Source of the DNA: Eledone cirrhosa
Taxonomy: Eukaryota; Mollusca; Cephalopoda; Octopoda; Eledonidae
DNA length: 64,000 nt
Assembly (NCBI GenBank): GCA_964016885.1
Contig: OZ024740.1
Coordinates: 203,195,059 to 203,259,058, forward strand
Direction of reading: 5' to 3'
In this document: piece by piece, positions 1 through 11,043 of the stretch
How the letters are laid out: every line of letters starts with the position of its first letter
Position numbering within the stretch: position 1 is the first letter of the stretch
The notes under the pieces: generated by a model
Told to the model about the DNA's origin: nothing
Database searches by the model: none
Seen by the model: the letters and a program-made list of their open reading frames with translations, nothing else
Program-made: the position numbers and the translations under genes

Positions 1-298
1 TTAACCCCAGTTTTTGAATTCATTGTAGTATTACCTTGTGCGTACGGCGTCTGGCCCCTTGAGTGAAATCTCATCGACTTCAACTTCACTTGAAAATCTT
101 TCGGAGACGATAATTGAAGTAGATTGGCGAAATTAAGGAGTTGGACGGAATGGTTTCTGGGACCTGTTTGTGTGTTTTGAGATCAAATCCCACCTCTTTC
201 TGCCAATATTTCCATTGGATAGAGCTAGTATGGTAATTGTTTCCTTAATCCAATTGGTTGCGTAGCGAACTCCTTAATCATTCGGCTTTGCAAGCACT
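1..298. other. Unique AT-rich DNA, no gene seen
   Basis: No convincing coding frame, RNA gene or repeat similarity is visible before the first TA tract. Confidence 0.5.
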
Positions 299-377
<79 letters not shown>

Positions 378-522
378 ATACACACATACACACACACACA
401 TATTTACTTTTGTTGATGAGAAGAAAAAAAGCATATATGTGTGTGTATGTATGTATATGCATACACACACATATTATATGCTTTCGTTGATGAGAAGAAA
501 AAAGCCTATAATATGCGCGCGC

Positions 523-570
<48 letters not shown>
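299..570. repeat. TA, TG and CG/TG microsatellites with a duplicated spacer
   Basis: A TA tract (299-316) runs into a TG tract (317-376). A spacer containing GTTGATGAGAAGAAAAAA occurs twice (about 410 and 487), so the block carries an internal duplication of about 75 bp. The second half is a (CG)n run (about 514-526) followed by (TG)n to 570, an alternating purine-pyrimidine tract of more than 50 bp. Apparent ORFs here (CVCVCV, HTHTHT) are microsatellite translations, not genes. Confidence 0.9.
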
Positions 571-571
<1 letters not shown>

Positions 572-799
572 TTAGTTAAGTGTGTAACAACAGTTACAGG
601 TGGCGCGCCGTTCGAATCACCCGATGCTGTTACGAGGACCTCTCTGGTATTTGATCCATCCTTCGGTCTTTGTTTCTCAACCTTGGCTCGGATTAGACCA
701 TTTTGCTTCTGCTCTATAACCCAACTACATTCGCCTGACGAAAGTTAAATTTTTTAACTTTTCATTCCTTCCGATAGGCTAAGGTTAGCCTATCAGAAA
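571..799. other. Unique DNA with two small hairpins
   Basis: No gene is supported. A 22-base perfect hairpin sits at 773-794 (arms GATAGGCTAA / TTAGCCTATC), and an AAGTTAAA / TTTAACTT hairpin lies just upstream at about 741-759. Both are immediately 5' of the Penelope-like relic and may be the edge of that element. Confidence 0.4.
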
Positions 800-2294
800 T
801 TGAAAAAAATAAAAAACTTAAAACTTTCCTCAAAGACTATTATAGTCTCACTATTACATTTGAAAACACCAGTAAAGTAGTCAATTTCCTAGATATAACT
901 TTAGACTTATCTACGGGTATCTACCAACCTTAACATAAACCTAACCAAAATTTACACTACATACACTCACAATCCAATCACCCTAGATCTATCCTTAAAA
1001 ACCTAGCATATAATATCTCACTCAGAATTTCTAACCTTTTATCTAACCAGGATGTATTCGATAAAAATGCGCCCTTTTATAACGAAGCTTTAGCTAGAAG
1101 CGGCCACAAAAACAAATTAGTCTATATGCCTTGCACTAATAATACTTCAAACATACAACCCAATATTACCAACAAACACCAAATGAAAAACGCACACCTA
1201 AATGCCACTCACACTCCACCCAAAAATACCAACTTAAAACTTAATTTCTCTACTTCTTCTCACATAAAATATAACTTTCAAAAAACCACTCATCCTAATA
1301 CTCCAATATATGTTAATAACAAAATTCCTAATAATCAGACTAAAATACTTAAATCAGTTAATCTAACTAAACCTATATATAATAAATTCACTAATACTAA
1401 CTCTCTTAGTAAACATCCTGATACATCGTATAAATATAAAAAAAAAAACATCGAAACCGTAATAGACGAGTTACTTGGTATAATGCTCCATTTAATCTAC
1501 AAATTAAAGATAATATCCCTAAAAAAATTTGTTACTATCCTAGAGAAAAACTTCCCGTCACACCATAAATACCATCAAATTTTAAATAGATCAACTGTCA
1601 AATTTTCCTACCAAAAATATACAACAAAATATACAACAAAATATAAGTGCGTACAATGCATATAAATGTTAAAAAAACCCACGAATATACCACCAACACA
1701 TCAAACCAACCATAATACTAAAATAAACCGCAACAAACCACCATCTCCTTCACATATAACAAACCACCATCTCCTTCACATATAACAAGTCGAGTAAATT
1801 CCACACCAAATTTGACTAACTCCCCTGATATAATATTCACGAATGGTTGTAACTGTAGAAACAAAAGAAATTGCCCATTAAAGGGAAATTGTCTTATTAA
1901 TAACATAGTATATAGATGTAAAATTAGCACTAAGGACTCAACTTATTCATATATAGGAGCTACGTCTAACCAATTTAAAGTAACTTTTAAACATAGTTTT
2001 TTTAAACTATGTTTAAAACATAGTTTTAAAAATGCCGCATTAGCTAATACAACATCCTTGGCTGAAACAATTAATAATTATAGAAAAAAGAATATCGATT
2101 ATAACCTGACCTGGAGTGTGCTCAAAAGGGCCACCCCTTATCAAAATAACAGATATAAGTGTAGATTATGCTCCCAGGAACTTTTTAAAATAATGAAATC
2201 TAAGGATATCCTATTAAATAAGCGACAAGAATTAATTATATCTTGCAATCATAGAATTAGAAGAACTTTTAAATATTATAAACCTAATTAATAT
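800..2294 (+). mobile_element. Penelope-like retroelement relic (RT thumb + GIY-YIG endonuclease)
   Basis: Read across frames, 820-1130 encodes a stretch beginning KTFLKDYYSLTITFEN and containing VVNFLDITLDL, then SNHPRSILKNL and NEALARSGHKNKL. These blocks are characteristic of the region downstream of the reverse transcriptase fingers/palm in Penelope-like elements. VTWYNAPFN follows at about 1470, then a shift in frame at an A-run near 1520. A GIY-YIG-type domain closes the element (1812-2291). PLEs are retroelements that pair an RT with a GIY-YIG endonuclease. The 5' part of the RT is missing and at least one stop and one frameshift interrupt it, so this copy is dead. Subgroup is not resolved. 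Confidence 0.8.
1812..2291 (+). pseudogene. GIY-YIG endonuclease domain of a Penelope-like element (C-terminal remnant)
   Basis: A 159-codon frame. It starts with a cysteine cluster (CNCRNKRNCPLKGNC, residues about 13-27) like the CX-C zinc-binding linker that precedes the endonuclease in PLEs. NIVYRC and SYIGATS follow (residues about 31-53), matching the 'VY...YIG' signature of GIY-YIG nucleases. The tail has RRTFKYYKPN. The ATG is internal to the original polyprotein, so the true frame began upstream. An internal inverted duplication of the 'aaacatagttttt' block at about 1988-2031 has altered the helix after YIG, another sign of decay. Confidence 0.75.
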
Positions 2295-2427
2295 ACACCT
2301 TACACTTATATTTTACATATTATTATAATTAGTTTTTTTAATTTAGTTAACCTATAATTAGTACTTTACTACAGAGAACTTCATAATTTTATTTTCCTTT
2401 TACAGCTCTCTTTTCCTAAAATTAATA

Positions 2428-2805
2428 CCTATAAGTATACATATAAATTATTTTAATTTCCTGTTATGAATCTAGATTCCTTGTAGTCTATATAAGATTG
2501 GTTTTTCTCACTAATACATTTATCCCAAAATTTTATTTTCCTTCGTTTTTAACAACATTCTTTAATAACATCTAACTCTTATTTATCACATCCATATGAA
2601 TTAATATAAATTTATCCCTATAAGTATACCTATCAATCAATTTAATTTCTTGTTATAGATCTAAATTCCATGTGTTTTAAATAAGATTGGTATTTCTCAC
2701 TAACACCTTTCTCACTAACACCTTTACCCTAAAATGTTATTCTCCTTCGATTTTAACATTAGCATTAATAACATCAAATTTTCGTGTACCTTTCACCGGC
2801 TTGAC
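2428..2805. repeat. Imperfect direct repeat, ~189-bp period
   Basis: The stretch from ATAAGTATAC at 2431 through the 'ctcactaa...caccttt...cttcg..ttttaaca' block is repeated from about 2620, offset about 189 bp. It lies directly 3' of the Penelope-like relic and could be its duplicated terminal sequence (PLEs often carry tandem terminal repeats) or an unrelated tandem duplication. No coding potential is seen here. Confidence 0.55.
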
Positions 2806-3004
2806 CTCTTTTCGTCCCCAAAGTATTCTTTTCATTCAAAGTATTCTTTCCATTCAAAACTTAAGTCTGCATTCCTCTACCCCTAAATTAAATTTCTACT
2901 TCTACTATTCTATCAACTTGACCACTTACTACTTTTCTATTGGTCAATTCAAAACCTGTTCCCAAACAGACCTATTATATTAAATCTTTGTTGTTTTTTA
3001 TTCA

Positions 3005-3202
3005 ATAAACAAATATTATTTCTGAAGACAGCATATATATGTGTAGGTATGTATATTTCCTCTGATAGTTTGTAAAACTTTTACATAGATCTATATGATA
3101 TACATACCAACACACATATATATATCCTAGAAACGATCGTAAAATGATGAATTTTTTAATATAAGGAACTTGTTCTTTGTTTTTATTCATTGTTTTTATT
3201 AA

Positions 3203-3203
<1 letters not shown>
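3005..3203. repeat. Half copy (single arm) of palindromic foldback family A
   Basis: Shares ordered blocks with one arm of the perfect palindrome at 45076-45493: CTGAAGACAGCATATATATG, GGTATGTATATTT, GATAGTTTGTA, CATAGATCT, TATCCTAGAAACGATCGT and the TTAATATAAGGAAC end, followed by a (TA)n tract. Only one arm is present, so this copy no longer folds on itself. Confidence 0.75.
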
Positions 3204-3421
<218 letters not shown>

Positions 3422-3512
3422 AGAAGTTGTATTTAATTTGTTGGAATTCCGACAAACGTAAATGTTTATAACTGATTTAGAGCACTCAACAAGTTACTGG
3501 AGTAAATATTCC
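3422..3512. repeat. Linker of the A-B composite repeat
   Basis: The sequence AGAAGTTGTATTTAATTTGT...ACTGATTTAGAGCACTCAAC is shared, with substitutions, with 45510-45592, where it again separates foldback A from foldback B. This indicates that A, microsatellite, linker and B form one repeated unit. Confidence 0.7.
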
Positions 3513-3570
3513 ATGATATTAAATAAATGGAAACTATATTTATAAAACCATATTTATTTTATTATATATA

Positions 3571-3611
3571 TTTCAAGGACAACCAAGCCAACCTTGGTGC
3601 GCTTTCATCAG
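3571..3611 (-). ncRNA. Hammerhead-like RNA module in left arm of foldback B1
   Basis: On the minus strand a CTGATGA box is followed by 30 nt able to fold into a long stem (AAG.GCA.CCAAG against CTTGG.TGTCCTT), then GAAA. This is the order CUGANGA, stem II, GAAA of a hammerhead catalytic core. The pair closing stem II at the core is A-T rather than the usual G-C, and no convincing stem III or NUH cleavage site is resolved. It is a candidate, possibly inactive. Confidence 0.35.
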
Positions 3612-3772
3612 ATAAAATACAAAGTTTGTTTTATAAATAAAGACGTACCCATGAAGATTCAGCCTTATCGGTCGGAAATTCACTGGAAATTCACTATCCA
3701 GTGAATTTCCGACCGATAAGGTTGAATCTTCATGGGTACGAGTTTATTTATAAAACAAACTTTGTATTTTAT

Positions 3773-3813
3773 CTGATGAAAGCGCACCAAGGTTGGCTTG
3801 GTTGCCCTTGAAA
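3773..3813 (+). ncRNA. Hammerhead-like RNA module in right arm of foldback B1
   Basis: Mirror image of the module in the other arm: CTGATGA at 3773-3779, a 30-nt hairpin, GAAA at 3810-3813. Upstream ATAAAA...TTTTAT could form stem I. The 41-nt length is the same in all four arms of the two family B copies in this window. Cleavage ability is not established. Confidence 0.35.
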
Positions 3814-3871
3814 TATATATAATAAAATAAATATGGTTTTATAAATATAGTTTCCATTTATTTAATATCAT

Positions 3872-3976
<105 letters not shown>

Positions 3977-4754
3977 TCGTTTAACGGATTTGGATATTTT
4001 TTGTAATTGTTTGTTTATTTGTAGTTTAGATGTGAAGTTGAAGTGGTCAAGTGGTCGAGTCTATGGTAAATGAAGGTGTGCGTGTGTCTTTGTAAGTCTG
4101 AGTTGTGGCTGTGATGCTTGCCATGGTCGATGGAGCCAGTAGTTGCAGTCACTTGTTTAGGTCGATACCATGTTGCCGCTGGGAAAGCGATTTTCCCCAA
4201 TCACCTTGATATGACGTTTACAAATGAACAAAATAAAACAAAACGCTAATTTTATGTTTCATTTTGTGGCATGATTTACGACAAAATCATGCGGTGAATA
4301 AGAAAAAAACGAGGAATGTTTGAAGGAAGGAATACAAAGAATAATTTTGATAGTTTGGTAACGATGTGTGATGTTATGTACTTCTTAATTGCGTGAGAAA
4401 TGAATTGAAATTGTAAATTTACGAACTTTCGTTAAAATTTTAGTATGACTGGCATTTGCTAGCACATTGGCAAAGGCCAGTGAGTGAGTATCTCAGTGAG
4501 AGTGAGTGTGTGTCTGCCTCTGGGTGCGAGTCTTTGAGTGTCTGTTAGCCCCAGATTTCGACTTTGTATAAAGTGTATCATGACCGGGCAATGCCAACAA
4601 TGGCAAAATCTTATCCATTGTTCAATTTGCCAAGGTTATAGGTATGTAGAATAGGACATAACCTCGAAAAACAATGGAAAACTCATCCGATGTCGAAGTT
4701 CGTTACATATGTATATATGTGTATGTGTGTATATATATTAAACACAGGCACGCA
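3977..4754. other. Unique DNA, no gene seen
   Basis: No coding frame with recognisable features. A short region near 4490-4545 is enriched in GAGTGAGTGTGTGTCTG-type simple sequence. Confidence 0.45.
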
Positions 4755-6893
4755 CACAACATCATCATGGCTTGGCTTCGCGAACGAAAATTATGAAGGG
4801 GTGGTCCACGTTGACTGCAGGCACAGTCGTGGCTATTCAGGCCAATACGGGACAAGCAGGCTTGACCGCAGGGGCTGCAGCTGAAGGTCTGGTCAGGTTT
4901 TGATGATTTGGTTCTGCCTCCTGTACCTTTTGTCCTCGTGAGTGGGCCTGGGGGTGTTTTCAAAGGCGGAGACAGCATGGTTGATGTTGAGACGCCAGGC
5001 GTCACGATTCTCAGCTAGGGTGGACGGCCGGCGATGGTCAATGTGACAGGCACCAAGGGATTTTTTCAAACAATCCTTGTATCGCTTCCTTGGCTAACCC
5101 ACCCCCCCCCCCCCCCGTCATGATGGCCAGTGGAGAGTTCGCCGTACAGCGTGATCTTGGGCAGGCAATGATCCTTCATCCTGGATATGTGCCTTGCCCA
5201 GCGAGGTTGGGACTGCAGCTGCATGGCCTCGATGCTGGTGACCTCCGCCCGTTCGAGAACATTTGTGACAAAGTCTCTCCAGTGGATGTTGAGGATGGTG
5301 CGGAGGCAGCACTGGTGGAAGCTCTCGAGGAGTTTGAAGGTGGTGGTGATAGGTAACCCACGACTCTGAGACATATAGGAGGGTGGTAAGGAGTATGGCT
5401 CTGTACACTCTGATCTTGGTACCATTCTTCAGGTGTTTATTGTTCTAGACGCGTTTGATAGATCTGCCAAATGTATTGCTCATCTTTGCCAGTCTGTTGC
5501 TTTCTCTGTCGGTCTTAGCATCTGATGTGATGGTGCACCCCAGGTAGGTGAACTGATAGACTGATTTCAGTTCAGTCTCGTAAATCGTGATATGGGTGGT
5601 GGTACTCTTCCGGATGTGCAGGCTGGTGGATTGCCTCCATCTTCTTTAAGCTTACTTCCAGCCAAAAGGTCTGGGCAGACATACCGAAGCAAGAAGTGAT
5701 GCACTGCAAGGCTCTTTCTGTGTGGGAAAAAAGAGCAGCATCGTTGGCAAAGAGGAGGCCTCGGATCAGTTGCTCCAGGGTCTTCGTGTGTAGTCGACGA
5801 AGATTAAACAAGTTACCATCAAGACGGTCTCTGATATAGACTCTCTCTTCGTCATCAAAATCGTCTGTGGCCTGCTTGATAGTCGGAGCCAAGACACAAC
5901 CCTGCTTCACTCGGTTGATGATCGGGAGGGGCGCTGAGAAGTAACTGCTGAGTCTGACTAGGCTACGCTGGTCTTCATGTAGTTGGATGACCATGTTCAG
6001 AAACTTTGGGAGACAACCGAGTTGTTCCATGATCTGCCACATTTCTTTTCTGCTCACTGTATCAAATGCTTTAGTCAAGTCAACGAACGCCATGTACATC
6101 CCTTCATTTTGCTCTCAGTACTTCTCTTGGAGCTGCCTAAGAACAAACACCATGTATGCGGTGCTCCTATTGACACTGAAGCCACACAGGCTCTCTGGGA
6201 GGTGTCTTCTGCAATGGTAAGTAACAGCTTGTTTAGCAACATCTTTGCGAAATTGTTTCCCCATGGCAGTGAAAAACGTAATCCCCCGGTAATTTGAGCA
6301 GTCTGACTTTTTCCATTTGTTCTTGTACAAGGTGATGACGTGGCAGATTGCCCTGTCTCCAGCAACATACGAAGAGCTCGTGGAGTTTCACGTGTAGTGC
6401 TGGTCCCCCATGCTTCCAGATCTCGGGCGGAATTCCATCGACTCTTGCTGCTTTGCCACTCCTTACCTGCTCTGTAGTTTTGGTTGTATATTTAATGGTG
6501 GGCAACTCGTTCAGCTTCACTTTTACTGGTTGTTGGGGAATGAAGAGAATTGGTGATTTCTGGACAGTCTGATTAGCACTGAAGAGGGCCTGGAAATATT
6601 CTGACCAACGGCTTAAGATGGATGCTCTGCCAGTGAGGAGGGCCTGGTCATCTTCACTACACAAAGGACTCTGGACCTGATATGAAGGGTCACACACCGC
6701 CTTTTAAAGCTTCGTAGAAGCCTCTGGTGTCTCTGATATCTGCGCACAACTGAGTTCTCTCAGCGAGGTTGATCCACCACTTGTTCTGGACTTCTCGAAG
6801 GTTATGCTGGACATTACTGCATACGAGGCGGAATGTAGTTTTCTTCATAGAACAAGATGGATGAGCTAAGTGAACCTGGTATATATACAAGTA
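4755..6893 (-). mobile_element. Non-LTR retrotransposon (LINE) ORF2 relic, minus strand
   Basis: Minus-strand frames read in order: LREVQNKWWINLAERTQ (about 6800), RSGKAARVDGIPPEIWKHGG (about 6450), SDCSNYRGITFF (about 6300), FVDLTKAFDTVSRKEMW (about 6090), RVKQGCVLAPT (about 5900), LLFANDAALFSHTERALQ (about 5720), then RWARHISRMKDHCLPK (about 5210), and near 4860 a CX2C...HXC cluster with LSRIGLNSHDCAC. This is the fingers-palm-thumb order of a LINE reverse transcriptase followed by a zinc-finger-like C terminus. Similar ORFs are common in molluscs and other metazoans and are often mis-annotated as host genes. Frameshifts and gaps break it, and the first endonuclease part is missing. The 3' end falls in CATCATCATG near 4755. 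LINE clade not assigned. Confidence 0.85.
5572..6099 (-). pseudogene. Reverse transcriptase palm fragment of the 4.8-6.9 kb LINE
   Basis: A 175-codon stretch. FVDLTKAFDTV (residues about 5-15) is RT motif A with its catalytic Asp. KQGCVLAPT (about 64-72) is motif B. LLFANDAALF (about 115-124) corresponds to the 'FADD' motif C box, but the first catalytic Asp is Asn (FAND), so this RT should be inactive even without its frameshifts. About 30 residues usually present between motifs B and C appear deleted. The Met is internal to the original frame. Confidence 0.75.
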
Positions 6894-7230
6894 AAGTCAA
6901 CAAGAAAAAATAACACGAGAGAGTGACACAATACATTAGTTTAATGCTTGAAGAACTTGGGAAGTACTTATAACGTTTCAGATGCTTGTCCTTTATTGGA
7001 AGATAGAACGAGAGGGGGTGTTTTTGACCCTTGGTTTGAACCTGGAACCAGACTATTCGGCAATATGTCCCTCGATGTTGTTGCTTTTATTATTGTTGTT
7101 CTTTTTGTAATTGGTGGTTATGGTGAAGGATGATTGTGGTGGTGGTGGTGGTTATATTGTAATTATGATATCAATGAAAGGAGAAAATGGACGTTAAAAC
7201 GACCATCAGCCAACCATCAACGTGTATTGC
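6894..7230. other. Unique DNA, no gene seen
   Basis: No supported gene. A short GTGGTGGTGGTGG run lies near 7136-7150. Confidence 0.45.
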
Positions 7231-7570
<340 letters not shown>

Positions 7571-7739
7571 AGAAAGAGGGCAGAAGGAGGAGAGAAATAA
7601 AGAGAGAGATGAGGGGGAGCAATGTATATTAATGAATCCTTATAGAAATTGTTATATTTTGTCACAGAGAAGTTGTAGGTCTTCATCTACTGTAATGTCA
7701 TCCCATAGAGATGGCATATACACATACATAGACGCACAC

Positions 7740-7740
<1 letters not shown>

Positions 7741-7838
<98 letters not shown>

Positions 7839-8113
7839 TGCGTGTGTGTGTGCGCGTGTGTGTACCCATATACTCATTCATGCATCCATAAGCAGATATA
7901 CACATACACAGGCATATAATCATATATATACACACAAACATTCACGTGCACATCCACGACTGATGCGTACACATACTCTCACAGAAACATATTCATATAC
8001 ACATACATACATACATACGCACATACATACATACATACATACATACATACATACATACATACATACATACATACATACATACATACATACATACATACAT
8101 ACATGTATGTATG
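7741..8113. repeat. TG and (ATAC)n microsatellites
   Basis: TG with CG interruptions from about 7744 to 7862, a CA/TA-rich bridge, then an (ATAC)n tract of about 100 bp from about 7999 to 8104, ending with ATGT repeats that form a short inverted junction. Confidence 0.95.
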
Positions 8114-8461
8114 TATGTATTCATGTTTTATCTCTTCTTAATCTTGAGTTTATTTCTGACTGGCCACCTTCCAGGCGACAAGGTTGTAAACAAAATGAAA
8201 ATTCCGTCGCCCCATGAACAATCCTTTTAATCAGAAGAATGTTTAACAGATCTTGAAGGTTCCAGATATTGTGGTTTATGAATAAGGAGCTGCGTCCTTT
8301 CTCCACAAATCTAAATTCAGAGACACTTTAGAGGGTTGGCATATATCCTGTGACGCCAATAACAAGACTGTAGTTCTACTGAGGAAATGAACTGAGGAAT
8401 ATTCATCTTTACAAACAAATACCATGTGTGGCTTTTTTAACAGCTATTCTTGCGTTCAGTT
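8114..8461. other. Unique DNA, no gene seen
   Basis: No gene, RNA gene or repeat family recognised. Confidence 0.4.
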
Positions 8462-8738
8462 TTCTAATTATCTCTTTGTAAGGTTGTAAGTTCGAATCCC
8501 AGACGAGGCGGTGTGTTGTGTTCTTCAGCAAGACACTTTATTTCACGTTGCTCCAGTTCACTCAGCTGTAGAAATGAGTTGCGACGTTAATGGTGTCAAG
8601 CTGTATCAGCCATTGTCTTTCCCTTGGACAACATTGATGGAGTGGAGAGGGGAACCTGGCTTGTGCCTCGAAGAGGAACTTCCTAGTTGAAAAACCAAGG
8701 CCATTTCTGGCCCAAGGGGCCTACGATGACGATGAAAA
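8462..8738 (+). mobile_element. tRNA-derived SINE
   Basis: Contains a B-box-like GTTCGAATCCC (8490-8500), the internal RNA polymerase III promoter element of tRNA genes, followed by a tRNA-unrelated body (GTTGTGTTCTTCAGCAAGAC, CACTTTATTTCACGTTGCTCC) and an A-rich end near 8738. The body resembles that of the SINE on the minus strand at 24056-24185, supporting one family. The A box is eroded. SINEs of this type depend on LINE enzymes in trans. The B box is the reason not to call it a true tRNA: no acceptor stem or complete cloverleaf is present. Confidence 0.65.
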
Positions 8739-8741
8739 AAA

Positions 8742-8773
<32 letters not shown>

Positions 8774-8812
8774 ACCGTCATCGTATATATATAAATATAT
8801 ATATATATATAT
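8739..8812. repeat. TA / poly-T simple sequence
   Basis: TA tracts flank a poly-T run and form the left boundary of a hairpin element. Confidence 0.8.
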
Positions 8813-8993
8813 CGAAGGAAGTGTGGTAAAAAACCAGATGGACCATAACGCACCAGAGTACTCAATACTTAGGGTATTAGAGTGGGTAATAGGAAAATGT
8901 TCAAGACCCCGATGGCAGAGCTCAAGCCGTTTCGACGGCTATTTCTGGACCCATAAATAGTCCAGAAATACCATCGAAACGGCTTGAGCTCTG
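8813..8993. mobile_element. TA-flanked hairpin element, copy 1 (decayed)
   Basis: Begins CGAAGGAAGTGTGGTAA and continues ACCAGATGGACCATAACGCA and CTCAATACTTAGGGTA, then ends in a hairpin whose arms are GAGCTCAAGCCGTTTCGACG (8917 on) and its complement ending 8993. The same sequence order occurs at 25179-25377 and, inverted, at 44570-44755; a single arm is at 60541-60603. All four are bounded by TA tracts. The element is non-coding and asymmetric: a ~85-bp unique head and a ~100-bp hairpin tail. Confidence 0.8.
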
Positions 8994-9315
8994 ATAAATA
9001 TATATATATATATACGACGACGATAAATATATAAAAATGACAAACACAGAGATACAAAAGCAATTAGTGTTATTAGGTTCACACTGTAGATGAAAGAGAG
9101 AAAAGACGTTCAACGTATCGGACATTAGTCTATCGTCAGAAGAATACAATAGTAGGTTGATTAGAAAATAGTTTTAAAAAATAGAAAAAAGGGGACACGT
9201 GACTGTGTGTATATTGTTATTTATTTTTGTGGGTGTATCAGCGTATATATTGGTGGAATGGTTTGTCTGTGCATACATTAAATATAAAAGAATTATATAA
9301 ATATACATACACATG

Positions 9316-9407
<92 letters not shown>

Positions 9408-9659
9408 CACGGGTGTGTATGATTGTGTATAGAAGATTATATTAATAAGAGGAATTCCAACTTTGTCTGATTTACTCGTTTTATTTACAATCCTTTAAAA
9501 TGTATAATGGTATTATAATGAAATAGTATGATAGAATATTAAATGTTAAGTGTTAATTGAACAAGTACTTTCATGCTTTCGCAATCTTCAGGTTCATGTG
9601 TGTGGTGACAGTCAAATTTGTAATTTTCAACTGTGCATATATATATATTATTATACTTG
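8994..9659. repeat. TA and GA microsatellites in AT-rich DNA
   Basis: TA near 8996-9014, TA about 9321-9362 running into GA about 9362-9405; the rest is AT-rich sequence without a supported gene. Part of 9540-9660 may be terminal sequence of the adjoining Penelope-like element. Confidence 0.7.
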
Positions 9660-9791
9660 GGGAGGGTCATTTGGTGTGTGCTCGCGTTTGGGTGACTGTG
9701 TTTTGGTTATTGTATTCTATCTTAGTTTACTAGTGTGTGTTTACATGTGTTTGTTGTTACTGTGTATATATTTATTTATTTGTTTATTTAT

Positions 9792-11030
9792 TTATATTTC
9801 TCTTAGGTCAGTATTGTTTGTTTGGGTGTTGTTATTCCATTCATTTTTTCTGTTTAGCTTTGGCTTTCTAAGCTCTATTTCGCTGGCCTCTCTGATTTGC
9901 CTATCTGATGGGTCATTCCTATGTTTAGATATTATTTTAATTTCTATGTTGTCTATGTTACCGTCATGTTGTTGCCTGACGTGTTCATATAGTACTGAAC
10001 CGTTTTTTCGTCCTTTTAATTCTCCCCAGTGTTGGTCTATCCTTTCACCTATGCTACGAGCTGTCTCGCCTATGTATGTTGTTGTCATGTTTCTGCAAGT
10101 ACCCTCTGTACATCTTATGCTATAGACTACGTTTCTAGTTTTACAGTTTATCGGGGGGGGGGGGGGGTTTACTTTACATATAACACATTTCCTATTAGTA
10201 CAGTGGGTTTTCTTAAAAGGATAAGTTTTGCTGATCAGGGATTTTATGGTAGTTCCTGGCTTTTCTACCACTTTCATCTTTAAGTGGGTCTTTCTCGGGG
10301 CCTTTTTACACTGGTTAGCTAATTTCCCTCCAGAGGTAGCGTCCACAAACATGACACTCTGGTATCTCTGGTTGTCGTACCATGAGGTGGCTTTCCCTAT
10401 CTTATGTTTAGTCCTATCTAAGCTATTCCATGATTTGTTCCTGCATAATGGGTAAATTCCTTTCATGTCCAGTTCTATGAGGGTCTTATACTTCTCCGTG
10501 GCTCCTTCGTATACTCTGATTCTGTCTCTTTGGTTGTAGCCAGAGAACTGCATGCGGTTGAGGAAGTGTTGAATGTGTCTTTCCATTTCTGTTGGGTCGC
10601 ACATGCGGGACACATTCTTCATCACTCGTACCAAGTCTGCGATCAGAATATTAAACTTAGCACTACTGGGCACTGCTGAGTTTTTGAGTATCAGGTATTT
10701 GGAGGCCATGGGTTTAGCGTAGTGTGAGTGGATAATTTGGGCCCTCTCGTCTATAGTGTTTATCCAGAGTTCCGTATCTAATACAGGTAGTCTACTGTTA
10801 AGGCGTTTGGAAGGGTAGTCGATAGTTACAGTTATACTCTGGTGTATGGAATTAGCTATCTGCTGGACGTTTTCCATTGTGCTACATTCTAAATCATATT
10901 TGTTAGTACTCTCTTGTGGGGGGGGGGGGTCCTTATTACTATATTAATATCGTTTATGTAACGAGAGTACATGATGAGGTCTACGGAGCTCTCATCGAGG
11001 AGATCTTTGAGTCTCCTTTCCCACCATAAA
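9792..11030 (-). pseudogene. Penelope-like RT (C-terminal part) fused to GIY-YIG endonuclease, copy 1
   Basis: The 361-codon frame starting at 10877 continues an upstream RT remnant in another frame (WERRLKDLLDESSVDLIMYS, then RYINDINIVIRT, about 11030-10925). That stretch is the RT motif C region, with the usual YxDD box changed to YIND. Downstream come PVLDTELWIN (about residues 32-41), RRMCDP/ERHIQHFLNRMQF, a cysteine cluster CTNRKCVICK, then VVYSIRC...TYIGETARSIGERIDQHW (about residues 263-300), the GIY-YIG nuclease core, with a late conserved Glu near KIISKHRNDPSDRQIREASE. A poly-G/C run at about 10151-10167 (plus strand) lies in the linker before GIY-YIG. A frame break near 10918-10930 also falls in a G-run. 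About 95% similar by eye to copy 2. Confidence 0.85.
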
Positions 11031-11043
11031 AAGGTTGGAAGAA

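Larger units (their letters stand above)
3513..3871. mobile_element. Near-perfect palindromic foldback element, family B (copy B1)
   Basis: Arms 3513-3686 and 3698-3871 are reverse complements with few mismatches, separated by an 11-base centre (AAATTCACTAT). Inner arms match over CTTATCGGTCGGAAATTCAC; outer arms end AATGGAAACTATATTTATAA. The outer ~65 bp is nearly identical to the ends of the larger foldback at 45593-46899, defining a family. No transposase is encoded. The right edge abuts TA/TG microsatellite. Each arm carries a hammerhead-like module (see separate entries). Confidence 0.85.

Noticed and set aside
225..579. CVCVCV, HTHTHT and IYIYIY ORFs here and at many other TG/TA/CA tracts
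   Set aside because: Microsatellite translations.
735..765. CTGACGA followed by an AAGTTAAA/TTTAACTT stem as a hammerhead core
   Set aside because: The GAAA box is absent (TTCATT follows the stem), so the core is incomplete.
5066..6697. LINE ORFs as host nuclear or developmental proteins
   Set aside because: Such ORFs are often named after host genes in databases, but the RT motifs and broken frames show a retrotransposon.
7999..8104. Regular (ATAC)n, (GATA)n and 18-bp arrays as CRISPR
   Set aside because: No repeat-spacer organisation or cas genes; eukaryotic context with simple tandem repeats.
8485..8505. B boxes at 8490, 40928 and 48738 as tRNA genes
   Set aside because: No acceptor stem, anticodon arm or full cloverleaf could be placed; sequences continue into SINE bodies.
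9095..9135. Minus-strand CTGACGA with a GAC/GTC stem and GATA as a hammerhead
   Set aside because: GAAA is replaced by GATA, the stem is only three pairs, and no related copy is in the window.
9792..10877. 361-residue ORF as a host gene
   Set aside because: The cysteine cluster, GIY-YIG core and RT remnant upstream, plus a second copy at 51944, mark it as a Penelope-like element.
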